NCBI GenBank assembly: GCA_024516035.1
Contig: CM044959.1
Location: forward strand, 11,467,588 to 11,531,587
Direction: 5' to 3'
From: Bactericera cockerelli
Lineage: Eukaryota > Arthropoda > Insecta > Hemiptera > Triozidae
DNA: 64,000 nt
Of this stretch, positions 31,233-41,213 are shown one piece after another (the first letter of the stretch is position 1; every line of letters starts with the position of its first letter). The notes beneath the pieces are model-generated. The model had not been told where the DNA came from. It ran no database searches and saw only the letters and a list, made by a program, of their open reading frames with translations. A program made the position numbers and the translations under genes.

Positions 31233-31774
31233 TACCCAAAAACATTAACCTCACATTAACTTTATATATACTTTATATTTTTTTAAATATTGCTTAGTAT
31301 TATCTGTTACTATTGAACACAATTACAAATTGAAAAATTAGGTATACCTTTCAAAGGTATGAGCAATGTTTAAAGAAAGAGTTCTACTTAGAGTTCAACT
31401 TTTAAGTGCCTTATAACGACCAGTTGCGACATTACCAGATTGTAACGAAAACAAGCAAAGCAAAGGGTTTAGAAAAGCAAAGGAGTCCTTCAAGTAACTG
31501 AAGTGATGCTAAGCACAATCATTGGGAAGAGGTTTCCCCACAAAGAATCCATATTTACAAGTCAATAAGTCAATCTGTGACTTATCGTCACAGAGGTATT
31601 ACAAAAAGGTCTATTAATTCCGCCTTAAATCAATCAAATTTAAACACAATCAAATGGCTAGTGGATATGCACTCCACTCTAAATTTTAACTTAACATTTT
31701 TTTGTGTTAACTTCGTAACGATATGAGTATACTGCAAGTCGACTCAACAGGATTTAGTCGTTGATATTAATTAG
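31233..31774. other. Unassigned; short dispersed repeat at 31568-31626
   Basis: AATCTGTGACTTATCGTCAC and AGAGGTATTACAAAAAGGTC recur at 38466-38521 with few changes. The family is unknown. Confidence 0.45.
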
Positions 31775-32046
31775 GTTTTAACGTCCAAAATATGGGTGCA
31801 TGGAATGCCAACCAATGCCAAAAAAAAACGACCTGAATTATTTTATGACGAGATATTTACCCTCCAACTTACACTTGGAATCTATCCAGCTACCCACAAT
31901 AACCTTATCCAGCCTGATTCCGGGTGGGAACGCCACCCACATGTTTTTTCACCTCCGAGAGAATAGTTTTTTGTTGAAAAATTCTGCTCCGACCGGGATC
32001 GAACTTGGGACCTCTGGAACACGGGCAGTAGTCACAACCATTACAG
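31775..32046 (-). mobile_element. SINE-A copy
   Basis: In reverse: B box CCGGGATCGAACTTGGGACC, ACGGGCAGTAGTCACAACC (anticodon arm), core 'cagctacccacaataacct', and TAGGTTTTAACGTCC at the other end. The head is truncated near 32046. Confidence 0.7.
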
Positions 32047-32054
32047 TAGTATTA

Positions 32055-32245
32055 CGTTGCACTGGTAGTCAAGTGGTTGGTTCGAATCACACCCAGTGCA
32101 TGAATTTTTCCTCATTAATTTGAGTTTGTAACCACATAATAATAAGACTCTGAGGTTAGGTGGTATATAGAAAATACTTTGAGCAATAACTTCATCTGGT
32201 GGTTGCCTTCCACTAAATAGTGTTATTATTATTAGTAGTAGTATG
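32055..32245 (+). mobile_element. SINE-D copy with deleted anticodon arm
   Basis: GCACTGGTAGTCAAGTGGTT runs directly into GGTTCGAATCACACCCAGTG, losing the whole anticodon and variable arms. The body and the 3' end (CCACTAAATAGTGTTATTAT) are intact. Confidence 0.85.
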
Positions 32246-32439
32246 GTGTAAAAAGTTTCCATTAAATTCCTTGTAACTGAAGAGTCGTGCACTAAATTTT
32301 CTAGTCATGTCCTCAGAGGGGACCGAAACTTTACCTCCTCTTCCACAAGACCGGATGGCGTTGCTTTGTAGAAACAAGGAGCAACATTGTCTTTATAGCA
32401 GACGACGAAACCGCACATAGCTTTCTCTTGTGATTTCTG

Positions 32440-32530
32440 GTAATCCTGAGGTCGCGGGTTCGGAAACCAGCCAAGACATGAGGAGTTCTACTCCCTTTTG
32501 GGATTTTGACCACATAGTACCTAATAATTA
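32440..32530 (+). mobile_element. SINE-E fragment
   Basis: GAGGTCGCGGGTTCGGAAAC, 'cagccaagacatgag' and CTTTTGGGATTTTGACCACA match the SINE-E B box and body. Confidence 0.6.
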
Positions 32531-32690
32531 TGTATCAAGCGAAACGGTCGTTTTACGTGAGAACGCCTCTCAGAAACTGCAGTGCTTATATAACGGTAAA
32601 TATAGTTTGTAAGTTTTGAATTTACTGGGCAACCAGTAAAGTCATATACTGCTGAAATAATGAGACTCATCGAATGATAAGAAACACTTA

Positions 32691-32966
32691 GGACCGAATT
32701 ATGAAATAGGATAAAAGCAAAGATAAGCCAGACCGTCACTCAAGTCTGACTTTAGTGAGCTGTGATTGGTTGAAACTCCAACTTAAGGACAATCTGGCTT
32801 ATTTCTGTTGTATTAAAAAAAGAATATCACATTTTTGTGTTATCGTGATGGCACAATTATTACTCAAAGTCACACTACTAAATTTCACCGAATTTGGGAC
32901 GTGAATCACCGACCAGGAACAGTCTGGCTTACCTTAACTCTAATCCTGTTTTATATAATTCGGTCC
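32691..32966. mobile_element. MITE-K with nested SINE-C
   Basis: GGACCGAATTATGAAATAGG at the left is inverted at the right as 'cctgttttatataattcggtcc'. The centre has TAGTGAGCTGTGATTGGTTG. A degraded SINE-C (minus, about 32805-32925) interrupts it; TCTGGCTTA occurs on both sides and fits a target duplication. Confidence 0.75.
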
Positions 32967-32982
32967 GGAGACTTGAGCTAAC

Positions 32983-33176
32983 AATAATAATAATATCGCA
33001 TTATTTATGCTGCCCGAATAGGACTATTCAGTCCCATTATTCCAGCAGTAAGCGCAAGACGTAAGTGGTAAAAATCCCAAATGGGAGGATAACTTGTCAT
33101 GTCCCGGCTGGGTTTCGAACCCGCGACCTCTGAAAATTCTGGATTCACAGAGTGCCGCTTTTACCACGGACAGACG
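32983..33176 (-). mobile_element. SINE-E copy
   Basis: In reverse: GCGGCACTCTGTGAATCC, AGGTCGCGGGTTCGAAACCC, AGCCGGGACATGACAAGT, 'cccatttgggatttttacca' and the GCGATATTATTATTATT end. Confidence 0.8.
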
Positions 33177-33637
33177 GACTATCAATATGTCTTGTACCTA
33201 AATTTCATCCTTACTCCTCTAATCTTCCATTAGAGAGAGCAGAGCGAAGGGTAATTTTAATATCCACAAGTGCAACACAGCAAAGTCTAAATAGACGTTT
33301 TAAACATTTTTTAAAAACTTTATTATGGCCTTTTAGTAATTTTGACATTTTTCAAGAGCGACTGTTCAAAAGTTTGTCTTCTTAGACAGGGCTTTCAGAA
33401 AAGTTGGCGAACTTTTGAAGATTTCTGAAGTTTGAGACGTTGCAACATTAAGCTGGGAGGTTGATGCTTGGCTTGGGTGACGCTAATGTTGTTTCAAAGT
33501 GGTTGTAACTGCAGAGGCAGGCTGTGTACTAGCCTGAGGGTTAGGGGTTCAAGTCCCAACCAAATGAAAGAGATTGGAAAATCAATTTTGTCTGTTTGGA
33601 AAAGGATTTATAACGTTGGCCAGGCCATTGCACATAA
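33177..33637. other. Unassigned; weak tRNA-like patch
   Basis: 33490-33562 has 'ttcaaagtggttgtaactgc' and GGGGTTCAAGTCCCAACC, a possible SINE head of another family. The 77-aa frame at 33152-33385 starts inside SINE-E and is not supported. Confidence 0.35.
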
Positions 33638-33855
33638 CGTTTATCATCATCATCATCATCATCATAGGGTGGCGTCATCGTGAACATCGTGTAGCCAGAC
33701 AGTGGAAGAGTGACTCAGCACTTCTACCACTGTCTTTACAAGGAGGCTAATAATTGACATGGGCCCCCAGAACCAAGCCAATGCTGGTCTACTCCCTGTT
33801 TATAGTCCCCCAGCCAGACTCGCCTGGTGGTTATACCTTCCACTAAAAAGTGTTA
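33638..33855 (-). mobile_element. LINE tail T2 copy joined to a SINE-D end
   Basis: (TCA)n at 33641-33665, GGGTGGCGTCATCGTGAAC, ACCACTGTCTTTACAAGGAG and CTATTGTAATTCCC-like text through ACTCCCTGTTTATAGTCCCC: T2 in reverse. 33825-33855 is the last 30 bases of a SINE-D in plus orientation. Confidence 0.65.
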
Positions 33856-34128
33856 CTATGAACGATTATCTATTAACGAAGAAGAGTGATGTCTAGTAGG
33901 TAAGTAATGTTTTTTCCTACCTCTGTAAACTCAATTTCTCATGTCCAAAACTCTTCAATATATTTTCCGAAGAAAAATGGATCCCTCGATTTCTTAAAAC
34001 CGACGCTGTAGAGATGACTTATTTTCATGAGGAACGCCATAAACTTTTTTTCAAATATTTTGAAAAGATCACTTAAGTGACTCTTATTTTCACTTTTTTA
34101 AGCAAAAAATGCACTTTGAATGACTTTT
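33856..34128. other. No recognised feature
   Basis: AT-rich DNA. Confidence 0.5.
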
Positions 34129-34158
34129 TACTTTCCTTATCCTATAGAAAGGAAAGTA
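34129..34158. repeat. MITE-F terminal hairpin
   Basis: TACTTTCCTTATCC paired with GGAAAGTA after a short loop; same hairpin as at 3095, in the opposite orientation. Confidence 0.7.
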
Positions 34159-34566
34159 ATGGAATCACCCAAAAAAAATCTTCTTTGATATTGATAACTT
34201 TAACTTGAAAGGTCTTGAGCATTACCAAAAGTTCATTCCATAGAAATGAATAGAACTTATGAATACAATAGGTACACAAAGTAACTGCATTTTCAGCTGG
34301 TTTTCATTTCTTTTTAAGCGCGTTGAGTGATCAAGTGAGGCGGAACCTCACCGTCAATATTTTGAAACTTCAAATCCATCATAACGTTTCAATTTAACAC
34401 CTCTCCCTTGGAGTCCCTAGAAAAGAACCAACAATGAAGAATGATTAGCAGAATTTAAATTTTTATAATACGATTTTTTTTTTTTGAATAAAAAATAAAT
34501 ACAAATTGGTGAGATCATCTCAATAGTCATTAATCATAAGAGGTTCATATTCCGGTCGGTATATTC

Positions 34567-34597
<31 letters not shown>

Positions 34598-34965
34598 ACA
34601 TGACTGAAATTGGAAAACCATGTTACGTGTTAATTGATTCAGCGGGAATAGTCACGATTATAATAACTAACAGAGAAAAAAATCGAAAATCATTCCCAAG
34701 GGGGGGGGGTGAATTTTAATGTTGGGAGAGAAAAAATGTAACAACAACAATAAGGTGGGGGGGGGGGGGTGTAATGGATAGAGGGCAACATATACGAATT
34801 ATTATTATTATTATAAGTTGGTATCAATAGTTTGAATGATATTCGAAATTGATGCTCAGTAGATCTAATCTAGGGTCAAAGGTGGTGGAGCTTTCAATTT
34901 TATAATACCTACCACCTATATTAGACATAAAAAACGAACATTAAAAATGGAAGCATTGTGTTAAG
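34159..34965. other. No gene; long homopolymer C and G runs
   Basis: 34568-34597 is an unbroken run of about 30 C. G-runs lie near 34700-34709 and 34757-34769. An (ATT)n patch lies at 34800-34813. Confidence 0.6.
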
Positions 34966-35050
34966 CAGGCGCGGCCAGTGCTAAGGAGCTGCGGAACTGC
35001 AGCACCCCCAGACGAAAATAACAGGATTTTCTCAAGTCCTAGCTCATGCA
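34966..35050 (+). mobile_element. hAT-like MITE, left end only
   Basis: CAGGCGCGGCCAGTGCTAAG, AGCTGCGGAACTGCAGCACC and 'cagacgaaaataacaggatt' match the left end of the element at 16315; no right end follows. Confidence 0.7.
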
Positions 35051-35169
35051 TAGACTCATTTGGTACAATATTAAGGTTATACAAAGTTTTAGAAAAGTTT
35101 CAGTTCAAACTTCCAAGTCCAATTTCCACTGTATTCTGATCCAGCTACATTTTTTTTGTGAGAAATGAT

Positions 35170-35562
35170 TCATGTTTTATTATTAAACAAAAAATATTTC
35201 CGTCCTTCTGGAAGGGAACCGAGGATGCAAGAAACATTTCCTCTTTGAATGGCTAGACCAATTTTTTGGTAAAGAAAATGATTGGAACGGGGATCACCGG
35301 TAATTCCAATCAATTTCTTTCCCAAATGGTCTAACCATTTCTTAGATTCGACGCTCCAAGCACCCATGGTTTCCGCAGCAATTGGAAAATGAAACGACAA
35401 AATGGCTTCTTTTAGTATAGTATGACCTGTATGACCTTGAAGATTAATAAAGTTTTCGCCATTAAAATGTTCCACACTAGAGCTTCACTATCCAAAATTG
35501 TTGGCATAACGGGACTACCTGTCTTGCGCTGACAGTCTAAATAAAGCACTACTTATACTTCA
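35170..35562 (-). pseudogene. Retroelement RT C-terminal fragment
   Basis: Open on the minus strand from about 35562. The first ATG (35475) is internal, since VMPTILDSEALVWN precedes it in frame. The order GHTGHTILKEA, FPIAAETMGAWS, KKLIGITGDPR and FLYQKIGLAIQRGNVSCIL matches a C-terminal block I know from an unusual group of animal non-LTR/RT ORFs ('P.a.E.lG.w', 'aiqrgN...ilg'). It ends at a stop after FNNKT. No RT catalytic motif is included, so it is a dead 3' piece about 130 residues long. The 3' side shows no clear tail. Confidence 0.65.
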
Positions 35563-36015
35563 ATTTGAGGACACAACATACAACCCCCCCTGGTCCATGG
35601 ACAAAATTAATAAAATACCTAACAATATAAATATTATGAACAACAACAACAACAACAGTTAGTATAACATGAATAAATCTAACACCCTGGGTTATGGCAC
35701 CCTCCCTGGCTGTACTAATTCAATTTCCAGCCTGAGGACTGCAAGTCATGCTTCCAGGGAACAATACCTCCCCGGTGCATTGCTGTTCAGGGAGAATTAA
35801 GTGTCTATTCACTTAAACTGAGTTTTCAAAGCCGCACCCAAAAAGCCCTTCAAAAAAATAAAAGAATAGCCGCACCCAAAAACATTCACCATATTATGTA
35901 AAAACTGTAGCCCTTAGATATGGAGGGGTAGTTTCGATACATCGTACCTATGTGGTTTAGGCTTGTATAGGATGGTTCTGAAAGTCCTAAAACATATCGT
36001 GAGCATTACAAGCCA
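35563..36015. other. No recognised feature
   Basis: Contains (CAA)5 at about 35640-35656 only. Confidence 0.45.
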
Positions 36016-36306
36016 GCCTCCGTGGCGTAACGGTTGTGACTACTGCCCGTAGTCCAGAGATCCTGAGTTCGATTCCCGGTCTGAGCAGATTTTTCACACA
36101 GAAAATTCTGTTCCCTCCATACATGTGAGGCCCCACCCAGGCTGGGTGAGGTTAATGTGGGTAGCTGTTACGATTCCCAGCGAATGGAGGCTAAAACCCC
36201 CGTCCTAAATTCAGGACGTGAAATCGAATAGAATCGTTGGCTTTAGGAAGGGCATCCAGCTGTAAAAAAGGTGCCAAAACCAACCAACCTCAAACATGAG
36301 GTTTTA
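36016..36306 (+). mobile_element. SINE-A copy
   Basis: Full head GCCTCCGTGGCGTAACGGTT, ACTACTGCCCGTAGTCC, GAGTTCGATTCCCGG; core with CCAGGCTGGGTGAGGTTAAT; GGAAGGGCATCCAGCTGTAA. A few bases of the 'gctggcatttccgg' block are lost. It ends early at AACATGAGGTTTT. Confidence 0.9.
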
Positions 36307-36340
36307 TGTAATTGCATGATATAAAAAGTTATAAAAAAAA

Positions 36341-36486
36341 GTTGTCATATCTGTGTTAATCACTTTCGCGATATCACAACTACTCAAACTCGCTTTAATA
36401 ATTCTACGCTGAAACCCTAACTTGAACCACCGACCTCCACAGGTTACAAGTCCGAAGCCTTACCGATCAAGCTACTGAGTTCGGTT
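36341..36486 (-). mobile_element. SINE-C copy
   Basis: In reverse: ACTCAGTAGCTTGATCGGTA, ACTTGTAACCTGTGGAGGTC, GGTTCAAGTTAGGG, AGTTGTGATATCGCGAAAGT, TTAACACAGATATGACAAC. Confidence 0.85.
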
Positions 36487-37012
36487 TTTTACCTAGCATC
36501 ATTGGTACCATTTTTGTTTAACGTCCGTCACTTGGCGAGACAAAAAAATATTATTACATCCAAGATTTTTCAATCTGTTGGGCATATAAATTTATACACA
36601 AAACGTACCTAATATCCAAACTTAGCATCCTGATAGAGAGCCATAAAAATTGTATACTTTGGCTAGGCACTATAGTCAGATGTGTACTGTAAATAAATCT
36701 GTTTACCTATACATACATATAAAATACTGACGAAGATGGGATGAAGAGAGAGAAAGAGAGAGAGAGAGAGAGATAAAAGAGGGTGGGGAGAGCCAGTTTG
36801 AAAAAGCTTAAATAGAAACTGTAGAAGCAATTTCGGGGTTTGGGGGGCACATAAAAAAAAAAAAAAAATCAAGTTGTTTTGGGGCGGCTGATCGACTCTA
36901 TGTGAAATAGCAACCCTTTCTATTCTACTTTAGTGAAAACAAACCCGATGCGAAAGGGCTTAAAATTCGATAACTCTACACAAAGTCGATACTGAGAACG
37001 ACATTTTTTTCA
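36487..37012. other. No gene; short GA tract
   Basis: (GA)n near 36746-36772 and an A-run near 36854-36868. The 69-aa frame across it is low-complexity. Confidence 0.5.
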
Positions 37013-37400
37013 TGACGCCACTGCTCGTTACTCATACAAGTAACTAAGTAGTCACCGTGGCTGAGTGAGTTAGCACGCTAGGCATTGCACACATGGTGAC
37101 CTGGGTTCGATTCCCAGCGGGGGAGGATTTTTTCTGCTCTGTACTTGGATGTTCGGGGTCCACTCATACCTCGTGAGGAAAAATGAGTAGTTACTTGTAT
37201 GAGTAACGACCAGTGGCGGTATTATCAGAGTAAAAAGAAATGAATGTTACAGAATAATTAGAAAAGTACACAAAGTACTAAATTGTGAAGGGGCCTTGAA
37301 CTTCACCACAAATAAAACCATACATACAAGTAACTACTCATTTTTTCTCACGAGGTATGAGCATCCAAGTTCAGGGCAAAAAAAATCTACCTCTCATGAA
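37013..37400 (+). mobile_element. SINE-G copy flanked by inverted SINE-G pieces
   Basis: The main copy is 37051-37310 (+): GTCACCGTGGCTGAGTGAGT, TAGGCATTGCACACATGGTG, TGGGTTCGATTCCCAGCGG, CTCTGTACTTGGATGTTCGG, CCTCGTGAGGAAAAATGAG. 37013-37045 and 37325-37395 are minus-strand pieces, so the locus can fold (GTTACTCATACAAGTAACT against AGTTACTTGTATGAGTAAC). Confidence 0.75.
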
Positions 37401-37565
37401 AATTTCAATATTTGTTACCGTTTGGGCTGTGGTATTACAGACAACCCCTAAGAGGACATAGTCAACCAGACACGAACAGATTTGAGTTATACGAGTATTA
37501 TACATAGAGATTCTTTATAGTTTATTATTAATGCATTTACATTTAAACTGTCACACATACCAAGC

Positions 37566-37715
37566 GATGGGGTTAACTTCCACCGACAATAACCCCGCCC
37601 TTTAGTAGGACATTAGCTTTATTTTCTTTTTTGTTCTTGTTTCTTTGTACAATCTATTTATTTATAATTTCATTGTACATTATATTTCACTTACCTAATA
37701 AAGCATACTATAATA
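37566..37715 (+). mobile_element. LINE tail T1 copy
   Basis: 'gacaataaccccgccctt', TAGTAGGACATTAGC and AT-rich 3' text resemble the 25536 copy. Confidence 0.55.
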
Positions 37716-37975
37716 ATCTTGAGCACCAGTAAGAGATGTCAAGAGCCGCTTATAGGGCTAAATAAACCCGAAAGCGAAGCATTGGAGTACGAAACAATAT
37801 GAGTTATAGAATTTTTTTCTAAAAAAATCCAGTCTCAGGTGTTTTGAATATGCTCCTGGATTATAACTGTTTCCTCTATCATACTCCACGACGAAACTTG
37901 TGTCCTACTAAGGCCGGAGTCAGGAGAGGGCATAGGAGGGTACCCTTGAGTCATGAGACTCATGGGTCACAGGAA

Positions 37976-38118
37976 GGGCCAAATTATAAAACAGTATTCA
38001 AGTTAAGATAAGCCAGCCTGTTCATCGAGTCGGGCTATAGTGCGCTGTGATTGGTTGAAACTCTGACTTGAGAGGGTCTGGCTTATTCTGAATTTAATCC
38101 TGTTTTATAAAACCGCCC
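37976..38118. mobile_element. MITE-K, shortest complete copy
   Basis: GGGCCAAATTATAAAACAG at the left, CTGTTTTATAAAACCGCCC at the right. The centre GATAAGCCAGCCTGTTC, TAGTGCGCTGTGATTGGTTG and GGTCTGGCTTATTCTG is itself palindromic. Confidence 0.8.
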
Positions 38119-38201
38119 ATAATTAGATTGACTTCTAGGTTCGGTTTTTTAAGTAACCATTTTCACACACTTAAAACAGACAGGAACATAAGTTATGATA
38201 T

Positions 38202-38285
38202 AATAGCTAAAACAAGGTAATAGCTAAAACAAGGTACAGCTAAAATAATGTATAGCTAAAATAATGTACAGCTAGAATAATGTAC
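38202..38285. repeat. 16-17-bp tandem repeat, five units
   Basis: Units AATAGCTAAAACAAGGT (two) grade into ACAGCTAAAATAATGT (three). Confidence 0.85.
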
Positions 38286-38789
38286 GTTCCGTAAACCCCC
38301 AAACCGAAAAATTCAACTGACTAGTGCCATATCAAGCCTGGAGTTTTACCTGCCATTCGCTGGAAACATACCTAGCCACAAAGACCTAGGGCAAAATTAA
38401 TAGACAAATTCTATATCACAAGTCATTGCTAAGCGTCGGTTTTCCCTATCTTACACAGTACGCAATCCGTGACTTAGCGCCACAGAGGTATTACAAAAAC
38501 GTCTATTAATTCCGCCCTTAAAGTAAAAAAAATGTACATCAACATTCAATCAGTTTTACAGAACATGCACTAGCCTCCTAGCACCGATCCTGTACCCATG
38601 TATCTCTTCAAAGTGCCGCTTTTTTTCTATCCTCCTACCTCCTTCCCTCCACAAAGGTCGGGCAGGAGGGCCCGATCAAATCCTTACCCTCAAACCTGTC
38701 AAAAACAATAGCGCTTTTACCCTTGAATAAAATTGCGACAGCGAGTAAGTTGTCTTTAAACAATTAAAATAAAATATCAAATTGTTTTT
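38286..38789. other. Unassigned; dispersed repeat at 38466-38521
   Basis: GTGACTTAGCGCCACAGAGG and TATTACAAAAACGTC match 31568-31626. Confidence 0.45.
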
Positions 38790-39060
38790 TACTTCCGAGA
38801 AATTTCTAATGCTAGAAATCGAAAGTATTGTGTTCGTTTTTGTAAAAAAAATATTATTTTTTTGCTCCGATTTCAATTTTTTTCGTATTTCCGAACGTTT
38901 CATAACAACTTTGGTTTTGTGTCTGTCTGTCGGTCTATTAAATACATTCCTTTTAACGCGCAAATCTCAGAAACCATCAGTGAATGAAATTTTGTACACT
39001 TATAGGAGACATTCTGTAGATGGTCCCAATTTAAATCCAACAACTTCGCATTGAGAAATT
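38790..39060 (+). mobile_element. MITE-F, left-end part
   Basis: The terminal hairpin TACTTCCGAGAAATTTCTA..AGAAATCGAAAGTA (38790-38827) runs into GTGTTCGTTTTTGTAAAA, TTGCTCCGATTTC, TCTGTCTGTCGGTC and AAATCTCAGAAACC. This is the usual order of the family's left half. No right end is seen. Confidence 0.55.
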
Positions 39061-39135
39061 TAAGAAAATCAGAAATTTCGGAAAAAAAGTATTCTTAAAA
39101 AATCTAGAATGTAGGAAAATGGTATTATACCAGTT

Positions 39136-39390
39136 ATTAGCGCGCTAGGCATTGCACACATGGTGACCTGGGTTCGATTCCCAGCGGGGGAGGATTTTTT
39201 CTGCTCTGTACTTGGATGTTTGGGGTACACTCATAGATCGTGAGGAAAAATGAGTAGCTGCTTTAATGCGAAGCAGCGACCAGTGGCAGAATCTTAGGCA
39301 AAAAAATAAAACAAGATATTGTAAAATAAAGTGGTAAAGTCCTATGATTCTGCGCTACCCACTAAAATTGTGACATAATAACACAAAGAA
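39136..39390 (+). mobile_element. SINE-G copy, head slightly truncated
   Basis: TAGGCATTGCACACATGGTG, CTGGGTTCGATTCCCAGCGG, CTCTGTACTTGGATGTTTGG, ATCGTGAGGAAAAATGAGTA and the 3' end 'gcgctacccactaaaattgtgac'. Confidence 0.85.
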
Positions 39391-39473
39391 AAAGCTTTAT
39401 TATTTATTATTATTATTTATACCAGATAAAACAATTTTGAAGAAAATCGGAGATACAAGTGACTTAGTATATA

Positions 39474-39763
39474 ATCTCAAAATTGCCAGCGTCGATGGCA
39501 TGTTGAATACACCGGTTCCCTTCAGAACACTGAAGTTAAGCGACATCCAGCGAGGTTAAGACTTGGATGGGTGACCATTCAAATTCTAATTCTCGTGACG
39601 CTGGCTTTTCCCGGCCCCACTCAGGCTGGGTGAGGTCAATGTGAGTAGCAGGTTTGTGAGTTTCCTGCGAATGGAGGGTAAAACCCCCGTCGTGATATGA
39701 CCATGGCAGTTGAAAGCGACGTTAAACCCCACTTAAAAGAAAAAAAAAATCTCAAAATTGCCA
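39474..39763 (+). mobile_element. SINE-5S, full copy with target duplication
   Basis: Element 39485-39748. Head: GCCAGCGTCGATGGCATGTT, GAATACACCGGTTCCCTTC, CTGAAGTTAAGCGACATCC, ACTTGGATGGGTGACC, GACGCTGGC. Core and 3' end as in the 5680 copy, from which it differs at only a few positions. ATCTCAAAATTGCCA is at 39474-39488 and 39749-39763 (the copy before the element overlaps its first four bases). Confidence 0.93.
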
Positions 39764-40315
39764 CGTGTATATACAATGTGAACCAATCACGAGGAAGTAT
39801 TGTGTCCATAGTTAGCAGTGTATTTTTTTTCTCGGTTTGTTTGTTTTAAAAAACGGGGATTTTATTGCGGCACGTTTGCGAACGTAAAATTAATGTGAGT
39901 TTAGCAATAAATAGCGAACGTTTGGCGAGAATTCGAGATGTTTGGAGGAAATATAGAGAATGCAGGGTTATGCAGGGAATAAATTGCATTTCTGAAGTGA
40001 TCGATGGTGGGGAATGCATGGGTAATTAAATTGAGGTGGAATTGGGTAGGATGGGGTGAATGGTTTGGGAGTGAGAAGACAGATCTTACCCTCCGTAACG
40101 ATAGCCGCTTTTTATGTATCAATTGAATTTCTATGTGCAGATGGGTGTGGTGAATTTTGAGTTTGCTATGCGAGAAAAAATAGTTCCGATTTATAATATT
40201 AGAAATTTCTCGGAAGTAACAAAAGACTTGTTCATAAGCTAAGGCATGAAACATCGATTGCACAAAAATTAAATTCCGTCAAAATATTCACTTCTGTATA
40301 GGCTCTAAGACAAAT
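39764..40315. other. No gene; MITE-F hairpin at 40181-40218
   Basis: GTTCCGATTTATAATATTAG and AAATTTCTCGGAAGTAAC form the family hairpin in minus orientation. The 120-aa minus-strand frame (39901-40263) runs through it and is not supported. Confidence 0.45.
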
Positions 40316-40572
40316 AAAATCATTATCATAGTGTTGCGTCATCGTGAACGATGATAGCCATCATATACTCGTACAGTGGAGGAATGACTATGCACATCTA
40401 CCTCTGTCTTTACAAGGAGGCTAATAATTGACAAGAGCCCCCAGAACCACGCCAATGCTGGTCTACTCCCTGTTTATAGTCCCCCAGCTAGACTGCTGGT
40501 CTACTCCCTGTTTATAGTACCCCAGCCAACCTACTGATCTACTCCCTATTTATAGTCCCCCAGCAATAAAAT
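40316..40572 (-). mobile_element. LINE tail T2 copy with three internal units
   Basis: In reverse, the T2 text plus three copies of a ~38-bp unit containing CTACTCCCTGTTTATAGTCC. The (GAT)n end is eroded. Confidence 0.75.
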
Positions 40573-40587
40573 CATATAATAATATAA

Positions 40588-40748
40588 AGTTAAATTAGTT
40601 ATCATGTTTGTGTTAATCACTTTCGTGATATCACAACTACTCAAACTCTCTTTACTAAATCTACTCTGAAACCGGGACTTGAACCACCGATCTCCATGTT
40701 ACAAGTACGTTGCCTTAACAATCAAGCTACTGAGGTCGAGTTAAATTA
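40588..40748 (-). mobile_element. SINE-C with 10-bp target duplication
   Basis: AGTTAAATTA at 40588-40597 and 40739-40748. Head, CTTGTAACATGGAGATC, GGTTCAAGTCCCGG and the body are complete in reverse. Confidence 0.85.
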
Positions 40749-41095
40749 ATATAATAGATATAACTATGTATACTGCCAAATGAGGACTAAAGAGACCCTT
40801 TATTTCATGTGTTTTTATGGTGGTACTTATTTTTATTTTATTTATTTACACTTTATTTTTTTATACAAAACAATCAACAATAAATTATTAACAGAGATTA
40901 ATAAAAATAACAATAGGTATTTACAAACTAAAATATAGAAAAAAATATTTAAATTTACAATTGTCTTATTAATATGTTGTCAAATTTACTCAAATTAAAA
41001 AAGAGAAAAAACATGCAACGGGTGGGTTTATAATCAACGATTCCCTATGCTAGGTAAGTATCCAAGCTAGCATTTCATCAACTAGATATTCCCGT
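40749..41095. other. AT-rich; possible T1-like tail in reverse
   Basis: 40829-40990 has TTTTATTTTATTTATTTACA and ACTTTATTTTTTTATACAA, compositionally like the end of the T1 copy at 12933. The diagnostic GTGGAAGAGATTG end is missing. Confidence 0.3.
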
Positions 41096-41213
41096 AGCCA
41101 GCTCCACTCAGGCTGGGTGAGGTTAATTGTTTTCTGAGTTTCCAGCAAATGGGGGAAAAATCCGCGTCGTGATATGACCAATGACCATGCAGTTGCAAGC
41201 GACGTTAAAACCG
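41096..41213 (+). mobile_element. SINE-5S 3' half
   Basis: CACTCAGGCTGGGTGAGGTT, 'gagtttccagcaaatggggg', CGTCGTGATATGACCAATGA and GCAAGCGACGTTAAAACC. Confidence 0.75.

Noticed and set aside
38202..38285. CRISPR-like short repeats
   Set aside because: Contiguous tandem units without spacers, in an animal genome.
39901..40263. 120-aa minus-strand frame
   Set aside because: Runs through a MITE-F hairpin; composition shows no domain.
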